64,000 bases of DNA from JAJEEA01 sp965243615 (GCA_965243615.1 CBDEVO010000003.1:3658001-3722000); one strand, 5' to 3'. Counted from the stretch's first letter, positions 9,909-19,485 are shown. Numbers and translations: made by a program. Notes: generated by a model not told the origin, from the letters alone.

Positions 9909-10994
9909 ATGGACCTGTACGTCATTCTCGGGGTCGAGCGAAGCGCGTCGGCGGGGGACCTCAAGCGCGCCTACCGCCGTCTCGCGCGGAAGTACCATCC
10001 CGACATCAATCCCGGGGACCGCGAGACCGCGGCGGTCTTCCGGCGGATGACCGAGGCCTACGAGACGCTCATCGATCCGGAACGGCGCCGGGACTACGAC
10101 GCGCACGGCCTCGCCGCGTCGGCGCCCCCGGAGGGCGACATCGCCTTCGAGGGCTTCGACTTCTCCGGGGCCTCGGTCGGCGGCGATGCGGCGTCCAGCT
10201 TCGGAGACCTGTTCGCCGAGGTCATCGCCGGTTCGGGCCGCAGGCCGCCGGGGGAAGCGCCGGCCGTCGATCTGCACGCGACGCTGAAGCTCACGTTCGA
10301 GCAGGCGATGCGGGGCGGGGTCCACGAGGTCACCCTGACCCGGGTCGCCGCGTGCGACGCCTGCGGGGGGGCCGGGGCCCGGCGAGTCGCGGAGGGCCGC
10401 TGCTCGAGCTGCGCCGGCGCCGGGCACTCCCGCTGGATGCGGGGGCACATGGTGTTCTCGCGCCGTTGCGCCGAGTGCGGCGGGACCGGGCGCCGCCGGC
10501 ACCGTGCCTGCGGGGTGTGCGGGGCCGAGGGGGTCCTGTCGCGCATCGAGGCCGTCGCGGTGCCGGTGCCGGCGGGGGTCACGGCGGGGACGAGGCTGCG
10601 GGTCTCCGGCGGCGGGAACGCCGGGCGCCGCGGCGGCCCCACCGGGGACCTGTACGTCACGGTGGCCGTCGAGCCGCATCCGTGGTTCCGGCGCGAGGGC
10701 GACGACCTGCATCTCGTCCTGCCGATCGCGGTCCACGAGGCGGCGTTGGGGGCGCGGGTCGAGGTGCCGACCATCGGGGACCCGGCCCGGATACGGATTC
10801 CGCCGGGGGCCCAGTCGGGCCAGCGGTTCCGCCTGCGCGAGCGCGGGGCCCCGTCGCCGCGTACGGGCGCGCCGGGAGACCTGATCGTCGAGGTCAGGAT
10901 CGTCCTTCCCCGCGTGCTCGACGAGCGATCGAAGGAGCTGATGCGTCGGTTCGCGGAGAACAGCACCGAGGACGTGCGCGCCGGGCTGTGGTGA
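9909..10994 (+). CDS. dnaJ: Hsp40 co-chaperone DnaJ (type I)
   Basis: Stimulates DnaK ATPase and delivers substrates. The 361-residue protein has the J domain at 1-65 with the HPD triad (RKYHPDINPG), a short Gly/Phe region, a zinc-finger domain (about 150-205) with four CxxCxGxG-like repeats (CDACGGAG, CSSCAGAG, CAECGGTG and the altered CGVCGAEG), then the C-terminal beta domains (DLYVTVAVEPHPWFRREGDDL). It begins 74 bp after dnaK and belongs to the same operon. The fourth zinc repeat lacks one glycine but keeps both cysteines. Confidence 0.96.
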   Translation: MDLYVILGVERSASAGDLKRAYRRLARKYHPDINPGDRETAAVFRRMTEAYETLIDPERRRDYDAHGLAASAPPEGDIAFEGFDFSGASVGGDAASSFGDLFAEVIAGSGRRPPGEAPAVDLHATLKLTFEQAMRGGVHEVTLTRVAACDACGGAGARRVAEGRCSSCAGAGHSRWMRGHMVFSRRCAECGGTGRRRHRACGVCGAEGVLSRIEAVAVPVPAGVTAGTRLRVSGGGNAGRRGGPTGDLYVTVAVEPHPWFRREGDDLHLVLPIAVHEAALGARVEVPTIGDPARIRIPPGAQSGQRFRLRERGAPSPRTGAPGDLIVEVRIVLPRVLDERSKELMRRFAENSTEDVRAGLW

Positions 10995-11031
10995 CGGTGC
11001 GCGCGAGCAGCGGCAGAAAGCGGGTGGGAAC

Positions 11032-11460
11032 ATGCCAGGCAGGGGATCCGGGCAGGGCTACTACATGATCAGCGCGGTGGCGCGCCGTTACGACATTCAT
11101 CCGCAGACGCTGCGACTCTACGAGCGCGAGGGGCTGCTGAAGCCGTCCCGGACCGAGGGCAACACCCGACAGTACTCCGATGCGGATCTCGAGCAGTTGG
11201 AGACGATACTGACCCTGACGCGGGAGCTGGGCGTCAACCTCGCGGGGGTGGAGATCATCCTCAACATGCGGAGCAAGATGGACCGCATGCAGGCGGAGGT
11301 CAACGAGTTCATGGCCTATGTCAAGCAGGAGCTCGCCCGCGGGCTCGGAGATTGGGAGCGCCGGCTGGGCACCGCGCTGGTAAGATCGTCACCGACCGAT
11401 CTGGTCCGCGTGGAGAATCCGGCGGCCGGGAGTGGCCGCGGGCGCGGGGACGCGGACTGA
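11032..11460 (+). CDS. hspR: MerR-family heat-shock repressor HspR
   Basis: 142-residue DNA-binding regulator. The MerR winged helix is clear: YMISAVARRYDIHPQTLRLYEREGL (about 11-35), then the wing (NTRQYSDADLEQLETILTLTRELGVNLAGVEIIL), and a coiled helix (MRSKMDRMQAEVNEFMAYVKQEL). HspR represses dnaK operons and uses DnaK as co-repressor in other bacteria; its place just after dnaJ supports the same loop here. The ATG at 11032 was chosen; an internal ATG at 11065 would still keep the helix-turn-helix. The last 30 residues are low-complexity. Confidence 0.9.
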   Translation: MPGRGSGQGYYMISAVARRYDIHPQTLRLYEREGLLKPSRTEGNTRQYSDADLEQLETILTLTRELGVNLAGVEIILNMRSKMDRMQAEVNEFMAYVKQELARGLGDWERRLGTALVRSSPTDLVRVENPAAGSGRGRGDAD

Positions 11461-11520
11461 TCGGACGATTGCCTCCTGCCGGCGGCCGCCCGGGAGCCGG
11501 CGGGGGGCGCGACTCCTCCG

Positions 11521-12363
11521 ATGTCCTGTCCACACTGCGACGGCACCCGCTGGCGCAAGGTGCCCCATGACGGCGTCCTGCGAGTCGAGCGTTGCGAGTG
11601 CTGGCGGGAGGACGCGGCGCGGACCCTGCTGGCGGCGGCGCGCATTCCCGCCCGATATCGCGCCTGCGACCTGACCACGTTCGTCACCTACGAGAACCCT
11701 CAGCTCCTTCGGGCGATCGATCGGGCGCGGCGCTTCGTCGAGGCCTTCCCGGTCGTGGACAAGGGGCTGCTGTTCATCGGTCCCCCCGGCATCGGCAAGA
11801 CCCACATCGCGGTGGCGGTGCTCAGGCAGGTGGTGTCGGAGAAGCGGGCCCGGGGCCTGTACTACGACACGCGGAGCCTGCTCAACACGATTCGAGGCAC
11901 CTACGACCCGGTGACCCGCGCCTCGGCGGTCGACGTGCTCCGCCCCGTGATCGAGTCGGAGCTGCTCGTGCTCGACGACCTGGGCGCGGAACGCGTGACG
12001 GACTGGGTGGACGAGACCATGAACTTCATCGTCAACACCCGCTACAACGATCGCCGCCCCACCATCTTCACGACGAACTACGAGGATCTGCAGGACGACA
12101 AGGCCGTCGATTCGCTCAAGGCCCGGGTGGGCTTCCGCATGCACTCCCGGCTCCGCGAGATGTGCGAGTTCCTGGAGTACGACGGCCCCGACTACCGCGA
12201 GTTCGAGTACCCGCCCGGCAGCGAGGATCTCACTCACGCCTGGGAGACGAAGAAGGCGAGACCCCGGCCGAAGTTGCCGGCCAAGACGTCGTCGCGCGCG
12301 CGGGCTCGCGTGAAGACGGCCGGCGGCGACTTGGCGTGGCCGGGAGGACGCGCAGGCGGCTGA
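11521..12363 (+). CDS. DnaC/IstB-like AAA+ ATPase
   Basis: 280-residue ATPase of the DnaC/DnaI/IstB group. Seen: an N-terminal cysteine set (CPHC near 3-6, CEC near 26-28) that could bind zinc, Walker A GPPGIGKTH (about 84-92), Walker B LLVLDDLGAE, sensor FTTNYEDL, and an arginine-rich C-terminal tail. Homologues either load replicative helicase or assist transposases. No transposase or replication gene is beside it; the neighbours are hspR and hemW, so a chromosomal helicase-loader role is more likely than an IS role. That role is inferred. Confidence 0.85.
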   Translation: MSCPHCDGTRWRKVPHDGVLRVERCECWREDAARTLLAAARIPARYRACDLTTFVTYENPQLLRAIDRARRFVEAFPVVDKGLLFIGPPGIGKTHIAVAVLRQVVSEKRARGLYYDTRSLLNTIRGTYDPVTRASAVDVLRPVIESELLVLDDLGAERVTDWVDETMNFIVNTRYNDRRPTIFTTNYEDLQDDKAVDSLKARVGFRMHSRLREMCEFLEYDGPDYREFEYPPGSEDLTHAWETKKARPRPKLPAKTSSRARARVKTAGGDLAWPGGRAGG

Positions 12364-12434
12364 GGGTTCGCTGGCCGCGCCCGCCCGCCCTCGCTCTCAC
12401 GCCCTCGGGTCCCGTCCCGGGCGTCAGCGCTATC

Positions 12435-13658
12435 ATGCGAAAGAAAGCCGTACCGCGTCCGGGCCGGTGGGGACTCGGCACCCCCGCGGATCGCCGAGGG
12501 CCGTTCCCGCGGGGAGACGACGCAGTCCCGGCCCCCGGCCCTCTGGGCATCTACCTGCACGTGCCGTTCTGCGAGGCCATCTGCAAGTACTGCAACTTCA
12601 ACCGGGAGCTCTTCCGGAACGACCTGAAGCGGCGCTACCTCGCGGCCCTGACGCGGGAGATCGAGACGGCGGGGGACGGCGCGCGCGCGGACTCGGTGTT
12701 CTTCGGCGGCGGCACGCCGTCGGTGCTCGACCCCGCCGAGGTCCGGACCCTCATCGTCCGGTGCGCATCGAGCTTCGCGCTCGATCCGGCGGCCGAGATC
12801 ACCCTCGAGGCGAACCCCGAGACCGCGTCGAGGCCGCGGCTGGAGGGCTACCGGGCGGCCGGGGTGACCCGGCTCAGCCTCGGCGTGCAGTCGTTCCGCG
12901 ACGCCGAGCTGCGCCGCCTCGGCCGCGTGCACACGGCGGCGCGGGCGATCGAGGCGTTCGAGTCGGCCCGGGCCGCCGGCTTCGACGACGTCAGCGTCGA
13001 CCTGATGGTGTGGCTGCCGGAGCAGACCCCCGAGGACTGGGGCGAGACCCTCGACGTCCTGCTGCAGCTCGACCCCGGCCACGTCTCGTTCTACCTGCTC
13101 GAGCTCTATCCCAACGCCCCGCTGCGGGAGGACATGGCCCGGGGGGGCTGGACGCAGGCGCCGGACGACGTCGCGGCCGGGATGTACGACTCGGCCCTCG
13201 ACCGCCTGGAGGCCGCCGGGTACCGCCAGTACGAGATCTCGAACGCGGCCCGGCCCGGTCGCCGGTGTCGTCACAACTTGAAGTACTGGTCGGACGGCGC
13301 GTGGGTCGGGTTCGGGTGCGGCGCGCACTCCACGCGGGACGGCCGGCGCTGGCGCAACGTGAGCGAAACGGTGTCTTATGTGGAGAGGGTCGCGAACGGG
13401 ACGAGTCCGGTGGCCCAGGAGCGCGTGCTGTCCGCGGGGGAACGAGCGACCGACGCCCTCTTCCTCGGGCTGCGGCTCACCGAGGGGGTCGACGTCCCCG
13501 CGGTCGAACGGCGATACGGGATCGGGGTGTGGGAGCGGTGGGGCGGCGAGCTGACGCGATGCGTCGAGGCCGGTCTGCTGGAGGACGACAGGCAACGCCT
13601 GCGCCTGACCCGGAGGGGCCGCCTGCTGGCCAGCGAGGTGATGCAGGTGTTCGTCTGA
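12435..13658 (+). CDS. hemW: HemW-type radical SAM heme chaperone
   Basis: 407-residue protein of the HemN/HemW family. The cluster motif is CEAICKYCNF (Cys 46, 50, 53) after GIYLHVPF; then FFGGGTPSVLDPAE, LEANPET and GVTRLSLGVQSF, all standard. C-terminal HemW domain from about 290. HemW lacks coproporphyrinogen oxidase activity in tested bacteria and delivers heme to respiratory proteins; the older name is oxygen-independent coproporphyrinogen III oxidase. The N-terminal 35 residues before the radical SAM fold are extra and low-complexity, so a later start is possible. Confidence 0.88.
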   Translation: MRKKAVPRPGRWGLGTPADRRGPFPRGDDAVPAPGPLGIYLHVPFCEAICKYCNFNRELFRNDLKRRYLAALTREIETAGDGARADSVFFGGGTPSVLDPAEVRTLIVRCASSFALDPAAEITLEANPETASRPRLEGYRAAGVTRLSLGVQSFRDAELRRLGRVHTAARAIEAFESARAAGFDDVSVDLMVWLPEQTPEDWGETLDVLLQLDPGHVSFYLLELYPNAPLREDMARGGWTQAPDDVAAGMYDSALDRLEAAGYRQYEISNAARPGRRCRHNLKYWSDGAWVGFGCGAHSTRDGRRWRNVSETVSYVERVANGTSPVAQERVLSAGERATDALFLGLRLTEGVDVPAVERRYGIGVWERWGGELTRCVEAGLLEDDRQRLRLTRRGRLLASEVMQVFV

Positions 13659-13701
13659 CGACCGCGCTGGCGGGCGTCGGCGGGCATGGAGGAATGGCGG
13701 C

Positions 13702-14487
13702 ATGCGGATGACGGAGCGGCGGCGACGAGTGGGCGGGGTGGCCGCGGTGGTCGCGGCGTTCTGGCTGGGGTTCGTGTGCGGGGGCGGCGGGACCCTCCCC
13801 GAGGTCGCGGCCATCGGCGAGCCGTCCTGGCAGCCGCCCCGGGAGCCGGCGCCGGCCACGCAGCCCCCGGACGGGCCGGCCCCGGTCTCCGAGGAGCAGG
13901 CTCCGGCCGCGCAGCCTCCGGACGGGCCGGCCCCGGTTCCCGAGGAACAGGCTCCGGCCGCGCAGCCCCCGGACGGGTCGGCCCCGGCCCCGGACGACCC
14001 GGCGGCGCCGGCGGATGCGGTGCCGGGGGAGGAGTCGACGCCGGCCGATCCCGTTCCCGAAGAGCCGACGCAGGAGGATCCCGAGACCGAGGCGGGGGGC
14101 GCGCCGGAGCCGCCCCTGGTCCAGGAGCGGCCCCGCGAATTCACCGCCCGCACCGCCATGGTGCTCAACTTCGTGAGGGGGGACGCGGAGAGCGCCTACG
14201 AGGAGACGCTGGCGCGGGTGGCCGAGGCGCTCGCGGCCAGCGAGAGCGAGGGACGGCAGCAGCAGGCGGACGGCTGGAGCACGTACAAGGCGGAGGAACC
14301 GCTGGCCGACGGCGCGCGCCTGTATGTTTCGTGGCTCGATCCCGTCGTTCCGGGGGCCGACTACTGGGTGCCCGGCATTCTGAACGAGGCCTTCCCGACC
14401 GAGGCGCAGACGCTGTACGAGACCTACGCGGGGGCCTTCGCGGACGGGCAGATCCTGCTGAACCTGGTCCCGGTCGCGGGGCCCTGA
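13702..14487 (+). CDS. Secreted or anchored protein of unknown function, Pro-rich repeats
   Basis: 261 residues, not a family I can name. Seen: one N-terminal membrane helix or signal (about 10-26), then a Pro/Ala/Glu linker with three copies of a 17-residue unit (APAxQPPDGPAPVxEEQ, about residues 50-105), then a folded domain (about 145-260) with YEETLARVAEALAASE, GWSTYKAEEPL and RLYVSWLDPVVPGADYWV. The C-terminal domain resembles the neighbour at 14750-15229 in length and order of elements, so the two look like paralogues. The linker length and signal suggest a periplasmic or surface position. GGAGG at 13688-13692 supports the start. Confidence 0.6.
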   Translation: MRMTERRRRVGGVAAVVAAFWLGFVCGGGGTLPEVAAIGEPSWQPPREPAPATQPPDGPAPVSEEQAPAAQPPDGPAPVPEEQAPAAQPPDGSAPAPDDPAAPADAVPGEESTPADPVPEEPTQEDPETEAGGAPEPPLVQERPREFTARTAMVLNFVRGDAESAYEETLARVAEALAASESEGRQQQADGWSTYKAEEPLADGARLYVSWLDPVVPGADYWVPGILNEAFPTEAQTLYETYAGAFADGQILLNLVPVAGP

Positions 14488-14540
14488 TCCGGCCGGCGGG
14501 GCGGTCGCGGGGCGGTCGCGGGGCGGGCCGGGCCATTCGC

Positions 14541-14569
14541 TTGGCCGAACGGGACACCTGCGGTAAAGT
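14541..14569 (+). promoter_or_regulatory. Promoter-like block, copy 1
   Basis: TTGGCC (14541-14546), 17 bp, TAAAGT (14564-14569). The -10 lies in GCGGTAAAGTAGCGACTTT, which recurs almost unchanged 116 bp downstream at the same distance from a TTGGCG box. Confidence 0.5.
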
Positions 14570-14656
14570 AGCGACTTTGGCCTTGGCCGGTCCCGCTCAG
14601 GGGGAGGTCGGCAGGGCCGCGTGGCGGGCGCCGGGTGCGTCGGGAGTCGAACGTGT

Positions 14657-14685
14657 TTGGCGCGGCGGCCCAGTTGCGGTAGAGT
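14657..14685 (+). promoter_or_regulatory. Promoter-like block, copy 2
   Basis: TTGGCG (14657-14662), 17 bp, TAGAGT (14680-14685) within GCGGTAGAGTAGCGCTTTTT. It is the nearer of two tandem promoter-like blocks upstream of the secreted protein gene at 14750. A run of seven T follows at 14691-14697. Confidence 0.5.
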
Positions 14686-14749
14686 AGCGCTTTTTTTGTT
14701 CGGTGGGTCATTCCCAGTCGGGTAGAGCCCGGGATACGAGGAGGAGCAG

Positions 14750-15229
14750 ATGCGGACGATGTGGCGAGAGCGGAGGACCCCCGTTTGGGTGGGCGCGGCG
14801 GTGCTGTCGGCGCTGGTCGTGGGCGTGGTGCTCGGAAGCTGGATGGCGCCCCGGCCGGCGGCGGCGCAGGCCCCGAGCGTCATTCTCAACGGTGGCTCGG
14901 GCCTCTGGCAGTGGGTCGTGAACGACGGCCAGACCGACAACTTCGAACGGGTGATTCGGGCGTACGGCGAGTCGCTCGCGGCGCGGAGCGGCGGCAGCGC
15001 CGGGTTCACGCTGTACCGTTCGTCGGCGGGGGGGCCGGCGGTCTACTTCGGACACCTCAGCTCGGTCGCGGCCGGCAGCGAGTATCACCCGATCAGGGTG
15101 CTGGCCGAGCACTATCCGCCGGGCCCGCCGAACAACGGCGACGAGGTTCGCGCGCTCGTCCCCCTTTACAGCAGCACCAGTCTCGCACAGCAGGGCGTCT
15201 TCGACCTGCGGGTCGTGGCGTCGTACTAG
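14750..15229 (+). CDS. Secreted protein of unknown function, paralogue of 13702-14487
   Basis: 159 residues. A signal peptide or anchor (about 10-38, ending AAAQA) is followed by a compact domain: DNFERVIRAYGESLAARSGG, GFTLYRSSAGGPAVYFGHLSSV, GSEYHPIRVLAEHYPPG and an end FDLRVVASY. The order (helix with SLA, then strand, then a turn with PxSExY-like residues, then helix, then a final strand) parallels the C-terminal domain of the upstream gene. No known family assigned. A good Shine-Dalgarno (AGGAGGAG) precedes the ATG, and two promoter-like blocks lie upstream. Confidence 0.65.
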   Translation: MRTMWRERRTPVWVGAAVLSALVVGVVLGSWMAPRPAAAQAPSVILNGGSGLWQWVVNDGQTDNFERVIRAYGESLAARSGGSAGFTLYRSSAGGPAVYFGHLSSVAAGSEYHPIRVLAEHYPPGPPNNGDEVRALVPLYSSTSLAQQGVFDLRVVASY

Positions 15230-15305
15230 TAGTCCTGGCGGTAGAACGCGTGCAGACCCCCGGTGCGCCGCGCCCGGCCCGGTCCTGGCGGGCGCCCGGG
15301 GAGTC

Positions 15306-15791
15306 TCAGAAGGCGATGTTCACGCCGGTGTAGAACCGGTGATGCGTCTTGTTCGGCGACGACTCGCCGCGCAACTGGAAGACGCGGTAGTCGAACCGCA
15401 CCCGGAGCGGCCCCACGAGGCCGACCTTGACCCCGCCCCCCGTGTTGGTCCCGGTGCTGGTCTCGAGCAGCTCCGCCCCCTCCTCCCGGTACAGCCCGGC
15501 GCCGACCGTGGCATAGATCTGCAGTCCGTACAGGGTCGGCGTCTGCGCCAGCACGTTGAACATGCCGGCGTGGCGTCGGGCGTTGCCCGTCTCGTCGGCC
15601 TTCGTGTCCGAGTACTCGAACTCGAGGCCGACGATCAGGAGCGACATGCCCACCGCGAGGCCGCGGACGGGGCGGTTGGTCGGTGTGGTGTTCGAACCGA
15701 GGAAGGCGGTCAGGTCGGCCTCGGCGCGCGGGGCGCCGGCGAGCAGCACCCCCACGAGCAGCAGGAGAACGGGCACGGGTCGTGGCGACAT
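15306..15791 (-). CDS. Small outer-membrane beta-barrel protein
   Basis: 161 residues. Signal peptide at about 1-25 (VPVLLLLVGVLLAGAPRAEA). The mature part alternates hydrophobic and polar residues in short strands (SLLIVGLEFEYSD, LQIYATVGAGLYRE, GGGVKVGLVGPLRVRFDYRVFQL) and ends in a terminal phenylalanine (FYTGVNIAF), the BAM recognition feature. This fits an eight-stranded OmpA/OmpX-type barrel. Function unknown. The start chosen is the ATG just before the signal peptide; the frame is open further upstream but that part has no signal. It faces the paralogous pair convergently. Confidence 0.7.
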   Translation of the reverse strand: MSPRPVPVLLLLVGVLLAGAPRAEADLTAFLGSNTTPTNRPVRGLAVGMSLLIVGLEFEYSDTKADETGNARRHAGMFNVLAQTPTLYGLQIYATVGAGLYREEGAELLETSTGTNTGGGVKVGLVGPLRVRFDYRVFQLRGESSPNKTHHRFYTGVNIAF

Positions 15792-15921
15792 GGTCGGAAC
15801 GCAACGGGCGGCAGTGAAAGGGACGAGGAAAAACCGGAATCGAGGAATGATAGCAGAGCCGGCGGTGCTCGGGGGGGAGCGGCCCACCGGGCGGGCGGGG
15901 CCCCGGCCGGACCCGCGAAAA

Positions 15922-15941
15922 CCGGTGTGATCCGGTGTGAT
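15922..15941. repeat. Tandem 10-bp direct repeat before acyl-CoA dehydrogenase
   Basis: CCGGTGTGAT occurs twice without a gap, 21-40 bp ahead of the acyl-CoA dehydrogenase start. A possible -10 (TACAGT, 15941-15946) abuts the second copy. Direct repeats at this place often bind a regulator; there is no direct evidence here. Confidence 0.45.
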
Positions 15942-15961
15942 ACAGTGGCCGGAGCACCTCC

Positions 15962-17110
15962 ATGGACTTTCGGCCGACCGACGAGCAGCGCCTCCTGCGG
16001 CAGTCCGTTCGCGAGTTCGCGGAAACCGAGTTGGCCCCCGACAGCATGGCCTGGGACGAGGCCCAGGGCTTCCCCCTGTCCCTCCTGCCCAGGCTCGGCG
16101 GTCTGGGGCTCATGGGCATCCAGTTTCCGGAGCGCTACGGCGGCGCCGGCCTCGACGCCGTCGACTACTGCATCTGCATCGAGGAGCTGGCCCGGGTCGA
16201 CCCGTCCATCGCCCTCTCGGTGGCCGCCCACAACGGGCTCTCGTCGGCCCACGTCCACATGTTCGGCACCGAGGCCCAGCGCGCCCGCTGGCTCCCTCCC
16301 CTCGCTGCCGGCCGGTGCCTCGGGGCCTGGGCGCTGACCGAGTCGGGGGCCGGGAGCGACGCGGGGAGCCTGCGCACGAGCGCGCGCCGGGTCGAGGGGG
16401 GATGGCGCCTGAACGGCTCCAAGACCTTCACCACGCACGCGACCCTGGCCGAGACGTTCGTGGTCATGGCCGTCACCGACGCGGCGCGGGGGGCGCACGG
16501 CATCTCCGCCTTCATCGTCGAGCGCGGCGCGCCCGGCCTGGCCCCGGGCCGCAAGGAGAACAAGCTCGGCATGCGCGCCAGCGACACCGCCGGGCTGTCG
16601 TTCGACGACTGCTTCGTGCCGACGGACCAGTTGCTCGGCGAGGCCGGACGCGGGTTCATCGACGCCATGCGGGTCCTCGACGCCGGCCGCATCGGCATCG
16701 CCGCCCTCGCCGTGGGTCTGGCCCAGGGCGCCTACGAGGCGGCGCGGCGTCACGCCGTCCAGCGCGAGCAGTTCGGGCACGCCATCGCGTCGTTCCAGGC
16801 GATACAGTTCAAGCTGGCGGACATGGCCACGCGGATCGAGGCGGCGCGCTGGCTCACCTACCGCGCCGCGTGGCTGAAGGACGGCGGCGCCGCCACCACC
16901 CGCGAGTCGGCGATGGCCAAGCTGTTCGCGAGCGAGGCGGCGGTCCGGGTGGCCGAGGAGGGCGTGCAGATTCACGGCGGCTACGGCTTCGTCAAGGACT
17001 ACCCGGCCGAGAAGTTCTTCCGCGACGTGAAGCTGACCACCATCGGCGAGGGCACCAGCGAGATCCAGCGTCTCATCATCGCCAGGCAGTACCTGGACGC
17101 CGGGCCATGA
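15962..17110 (+). CDS. Acyl-CoA dehydrogenase (short/branched-chain type)
   Basis: FAD enzyme that makes 2-enoyl-CoA and passes electrons to ETF. The 382-residue protein shows LGAWALTESGAGSDAGSLRTSA (signature 1), MRASDTAGLSFDDCFVP, and HGGYGFVKDYPAEKFFRDVKLTTIGEGTSEIQ, where the Glu of the IGEGTSE segment lies. Length and motifs fit short-chain or branched-chain enzymes. The stop overlaps meaB by four bases, linking it to the methylmalonyl-CoA genes and pointing to branched-chain amino-acid or propionate-yielding substrates (inferred). etfB/etfA and ETF-QO at 53-56 kb are the likely electron acceptors. Confidence 0.93.
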   Translation: MDFRPTDEQRLLRQSVREFAETELAPDSMAWDEAQGFPLSLLPRLGGLGLMGIQFPERYGGAGLDAVDYCICIEELARVDPSIALSVAAHNGLSSAHVHMFGTEAQRARWLPPLAAGRCLGAWALTESGAGSDAGSLRTSARRVEGGWRLNGSKTFTTHATLAETFVVMAVTDAARGAHGISAFIVERGAPGLAPGRKENKLGMRASDTAGLSFDDCFVPTDQLLGEAGRGFIDAMRVLDAGRIGIAALAVGLAQGAYEAARRHAVQREQFGHAIASFQAIQFKLADMATRIEAARWLTYRAAWLKDGGAATTRESAMAKLFASEAAVRVAEEGVQIHGGYGFVKDYPAEKFFRDVKLTTIGEGTSEIQRLIIARQYLDAGP

Positions 17111-18108
17111 CGGCGGACGCTCGCGAGCTCGCGGCCGGGGTGACGGCGGGCGACCGGAGGGCGGTCGCCCGCGCCATCTCCCGCGTGGAGGCCGAAGGCC
17201 CGGCGGCCGCGGCGATGGTGCGCGCGGTCCATGCGCGGACGGGCCGGGGATACCTGGTCGGGGTGACGGGCGCGCCCGGGGTCGGGAAAAGCACCCTGGT
17301 CGACCGCCTGACCGCGGTCCTGCGCGCCCGGGGGCGGACGGTGGGGATCCTCGCCGTCGATCCGAGCAGCCCGTTCACCGGCGGCGCGCTGCTGGGGGAC
17401 CGCGTGCGGATGCAGGCCCACGCCGGTGACGACGGCGTCTTCGTGCGGAGCATGGCGAGCCGGGGCCGGCTCGGCGGGCTGTCGCGGGCCACCGCGGACG
17501 CGGCCCTGGTCCTGGACGCGGCGGGGTTCGACGTCGTCGTCATCGAGACGGTGGGGGTGGGGCAGGCGGAGGTCGAGATCTCGCGGGCCGCCGACGTCAC
17601 GCTGGTGGTGACGATGCCCGGCGGCGGCGACGGCGTGCAGGCCCTGAAGGCGGGGGTGATGGAGATCGCGGACGTGTTCGTGGTCAACAAGGCCGATCAC
17701 GCCGGGGCGGACCGCGCGGCGGCGGAGATTGAGGCGGTGCTGCGCCTGAACGAGTACGGCCCCGGCGACTGGCGGCCGCCGGTGCTGCGCACCCGCGCCA
17801 CCGAGGGGCGCGGGGTCGAGGGGGTCGTCGAGGCGGTGGAGCGGTTTCGGGCGCGGGGCGGGGACGGTGCGGAAGAGCGGCGCCGGGCGCGGGTGAGGGC
17901 CCGGGTCCGGGAGCTGGCCTCGCGGCGTTTCCTCGAGCACGCCGAGCAGCGGGCGCTCGGGCCGGGCGGCTTCGACCGGTTCGTCGATGAGGTGGCCGAC
18001 ACGGTGATGGATCCGTACACGGCGGCCGAGCGCATACTGGATCTGGCCGTCCGCGGGACCGCTTCCGCCGACGCAGCCGGGTCGGGTTCGAGACTGGAGG
18101 TCGGATGA
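17107..18108 (+). CDS. meaB: MeaB-type GTPase, methylmalonyl-CoA mutase chaperone
   Basis: 333-residue G3E GTPase. Walker A GAPGVGKST (about 57-65), the SRGRLGGLSRATADA block, VVIETVGVGQAEVEI and VNKADHAGADRAA (base specificity) are all in place; a C-terminal dimerisation helix region follows. MeaB/ArgK proteins load and protect adenosylcobalamin on methylmalonyl-CoA mutase. The mutase itself is not in the window, but the next gene is the epimerase of the same pathway. ATGA overlap with the acyl-CoA dehydrogenase and a four-base overlap with the epimerase indicate one operon. Confidence 0.94.
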   Translation: MTADARELAAGVTAGDRRAVARAISRVEAEGPAAAAMVRAVHARTGRGYLVGVTGAPGVGKSTLVDRLTAVLRARGRTVGILAVDPSSPFTGGALLGDRVRMQAHAGDDGVFVRSMASRGRLGGLSRATADAALVLDAAGFDVVVIETVGVGQAEVEISRAADVTLVVTMPGGGDGVQALKAGVMEIADVFVVNKADHAGADRAAAEIEAVLRLNEYGPGDWRPPVLRTRATEGRGVEGVVEAVERFRARGGDGAEERRRARVRARVRELASRRFLEHAEQRALGPGGFDRFVDEVADTVMDPYTAAERILDLAVRGTASADAAGSGSRLEVG

Positions 18109-18512
18109 AGGCGACGCTGGATCACATCGGTATCGCGGTCCGCGACCTGGGCGCAGCGTTGGCCTTCTACCGGGATGCGCTGGGGCTCGATGTGGGCGAG
18201 GCCGAGGAAGTGCCGTCCGAGCGCGTCCGCGCGCAGTTCCTGCCCCTCGGCGATACCGCGCTCGAGCTGCTGGAGGCGACCGACGAGGGCTCGGCCATCG
18301 CCCGGTCCATCGAGCGCCGCGGTCCCGGCATCCACCACATCACCCTGCGGGTGGCGGACCTCGCGGCAACCCTGGCCGGGCTCCGCGAGCGGGGGGTCAG
18401 GCTGGTCGACGAGCATCCGCGGCCCGGGGCCGGCGGCAGCCGCGTGGCCTTCATCCATCCGTCGGCGGCCCAGGGCGTGCTCATCGAGCTCAAGGAAGAT
18501 CCCGGCCGGTGA
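18105..18512 (+). CDS. mce: Methylmalonyl-CoA epimerase
   Basis: Interconverts the (R) and (S) forms of methylmalonyl-CoA. The 135-residue VOC-fold protein has LDHIGIAVRDLGAALAFYRDALG, PGIHHITLRVADL, and VLIELKE, which supply the metal-binding His, His and Glu. Length matches the family. Four-base overlap with meaB; pathway continuity with it makes the assignment better than a generic glyoxalase call. Confidence 0.92.
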   Translation: MKATLDHIGIAVRDLGAALAFYRDALGLDVGEAEEVPSERVRAQFLPLGDTALELLEATDEGSAIARSIERRGPGIHHITLRVADLAATLAGLRERGVRLVDEHPRPGAGGSRVAFIHPSAAQGVLIELKEDPGR

Positions 18513-18582
18513 GGCAGCCGGCGCCCGGGGAGCGGGGACGTCCCGCCGGCGCCGCGCCGGCCGTGAGGGGAGAAGCGTGGAC

Positions 18583-19452
<870 letters not shown>

Positions 19453-19485
19453 GCGACGCATCCGCGCCGGAGGAGTGTCCAGTTC

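Noticed and set aside
13850..14010. Tandem repeats as a CRISPR or other array
   Set aside because: The repeats are in frame and code for a Pro/Ala/Glu linker with no spacers.
14686..14700. T-run as an intrinsic terminator
   Set aside because: The DNA just before the seven T residues has no stable GC stem; the segment is better read as a promoter-like block.
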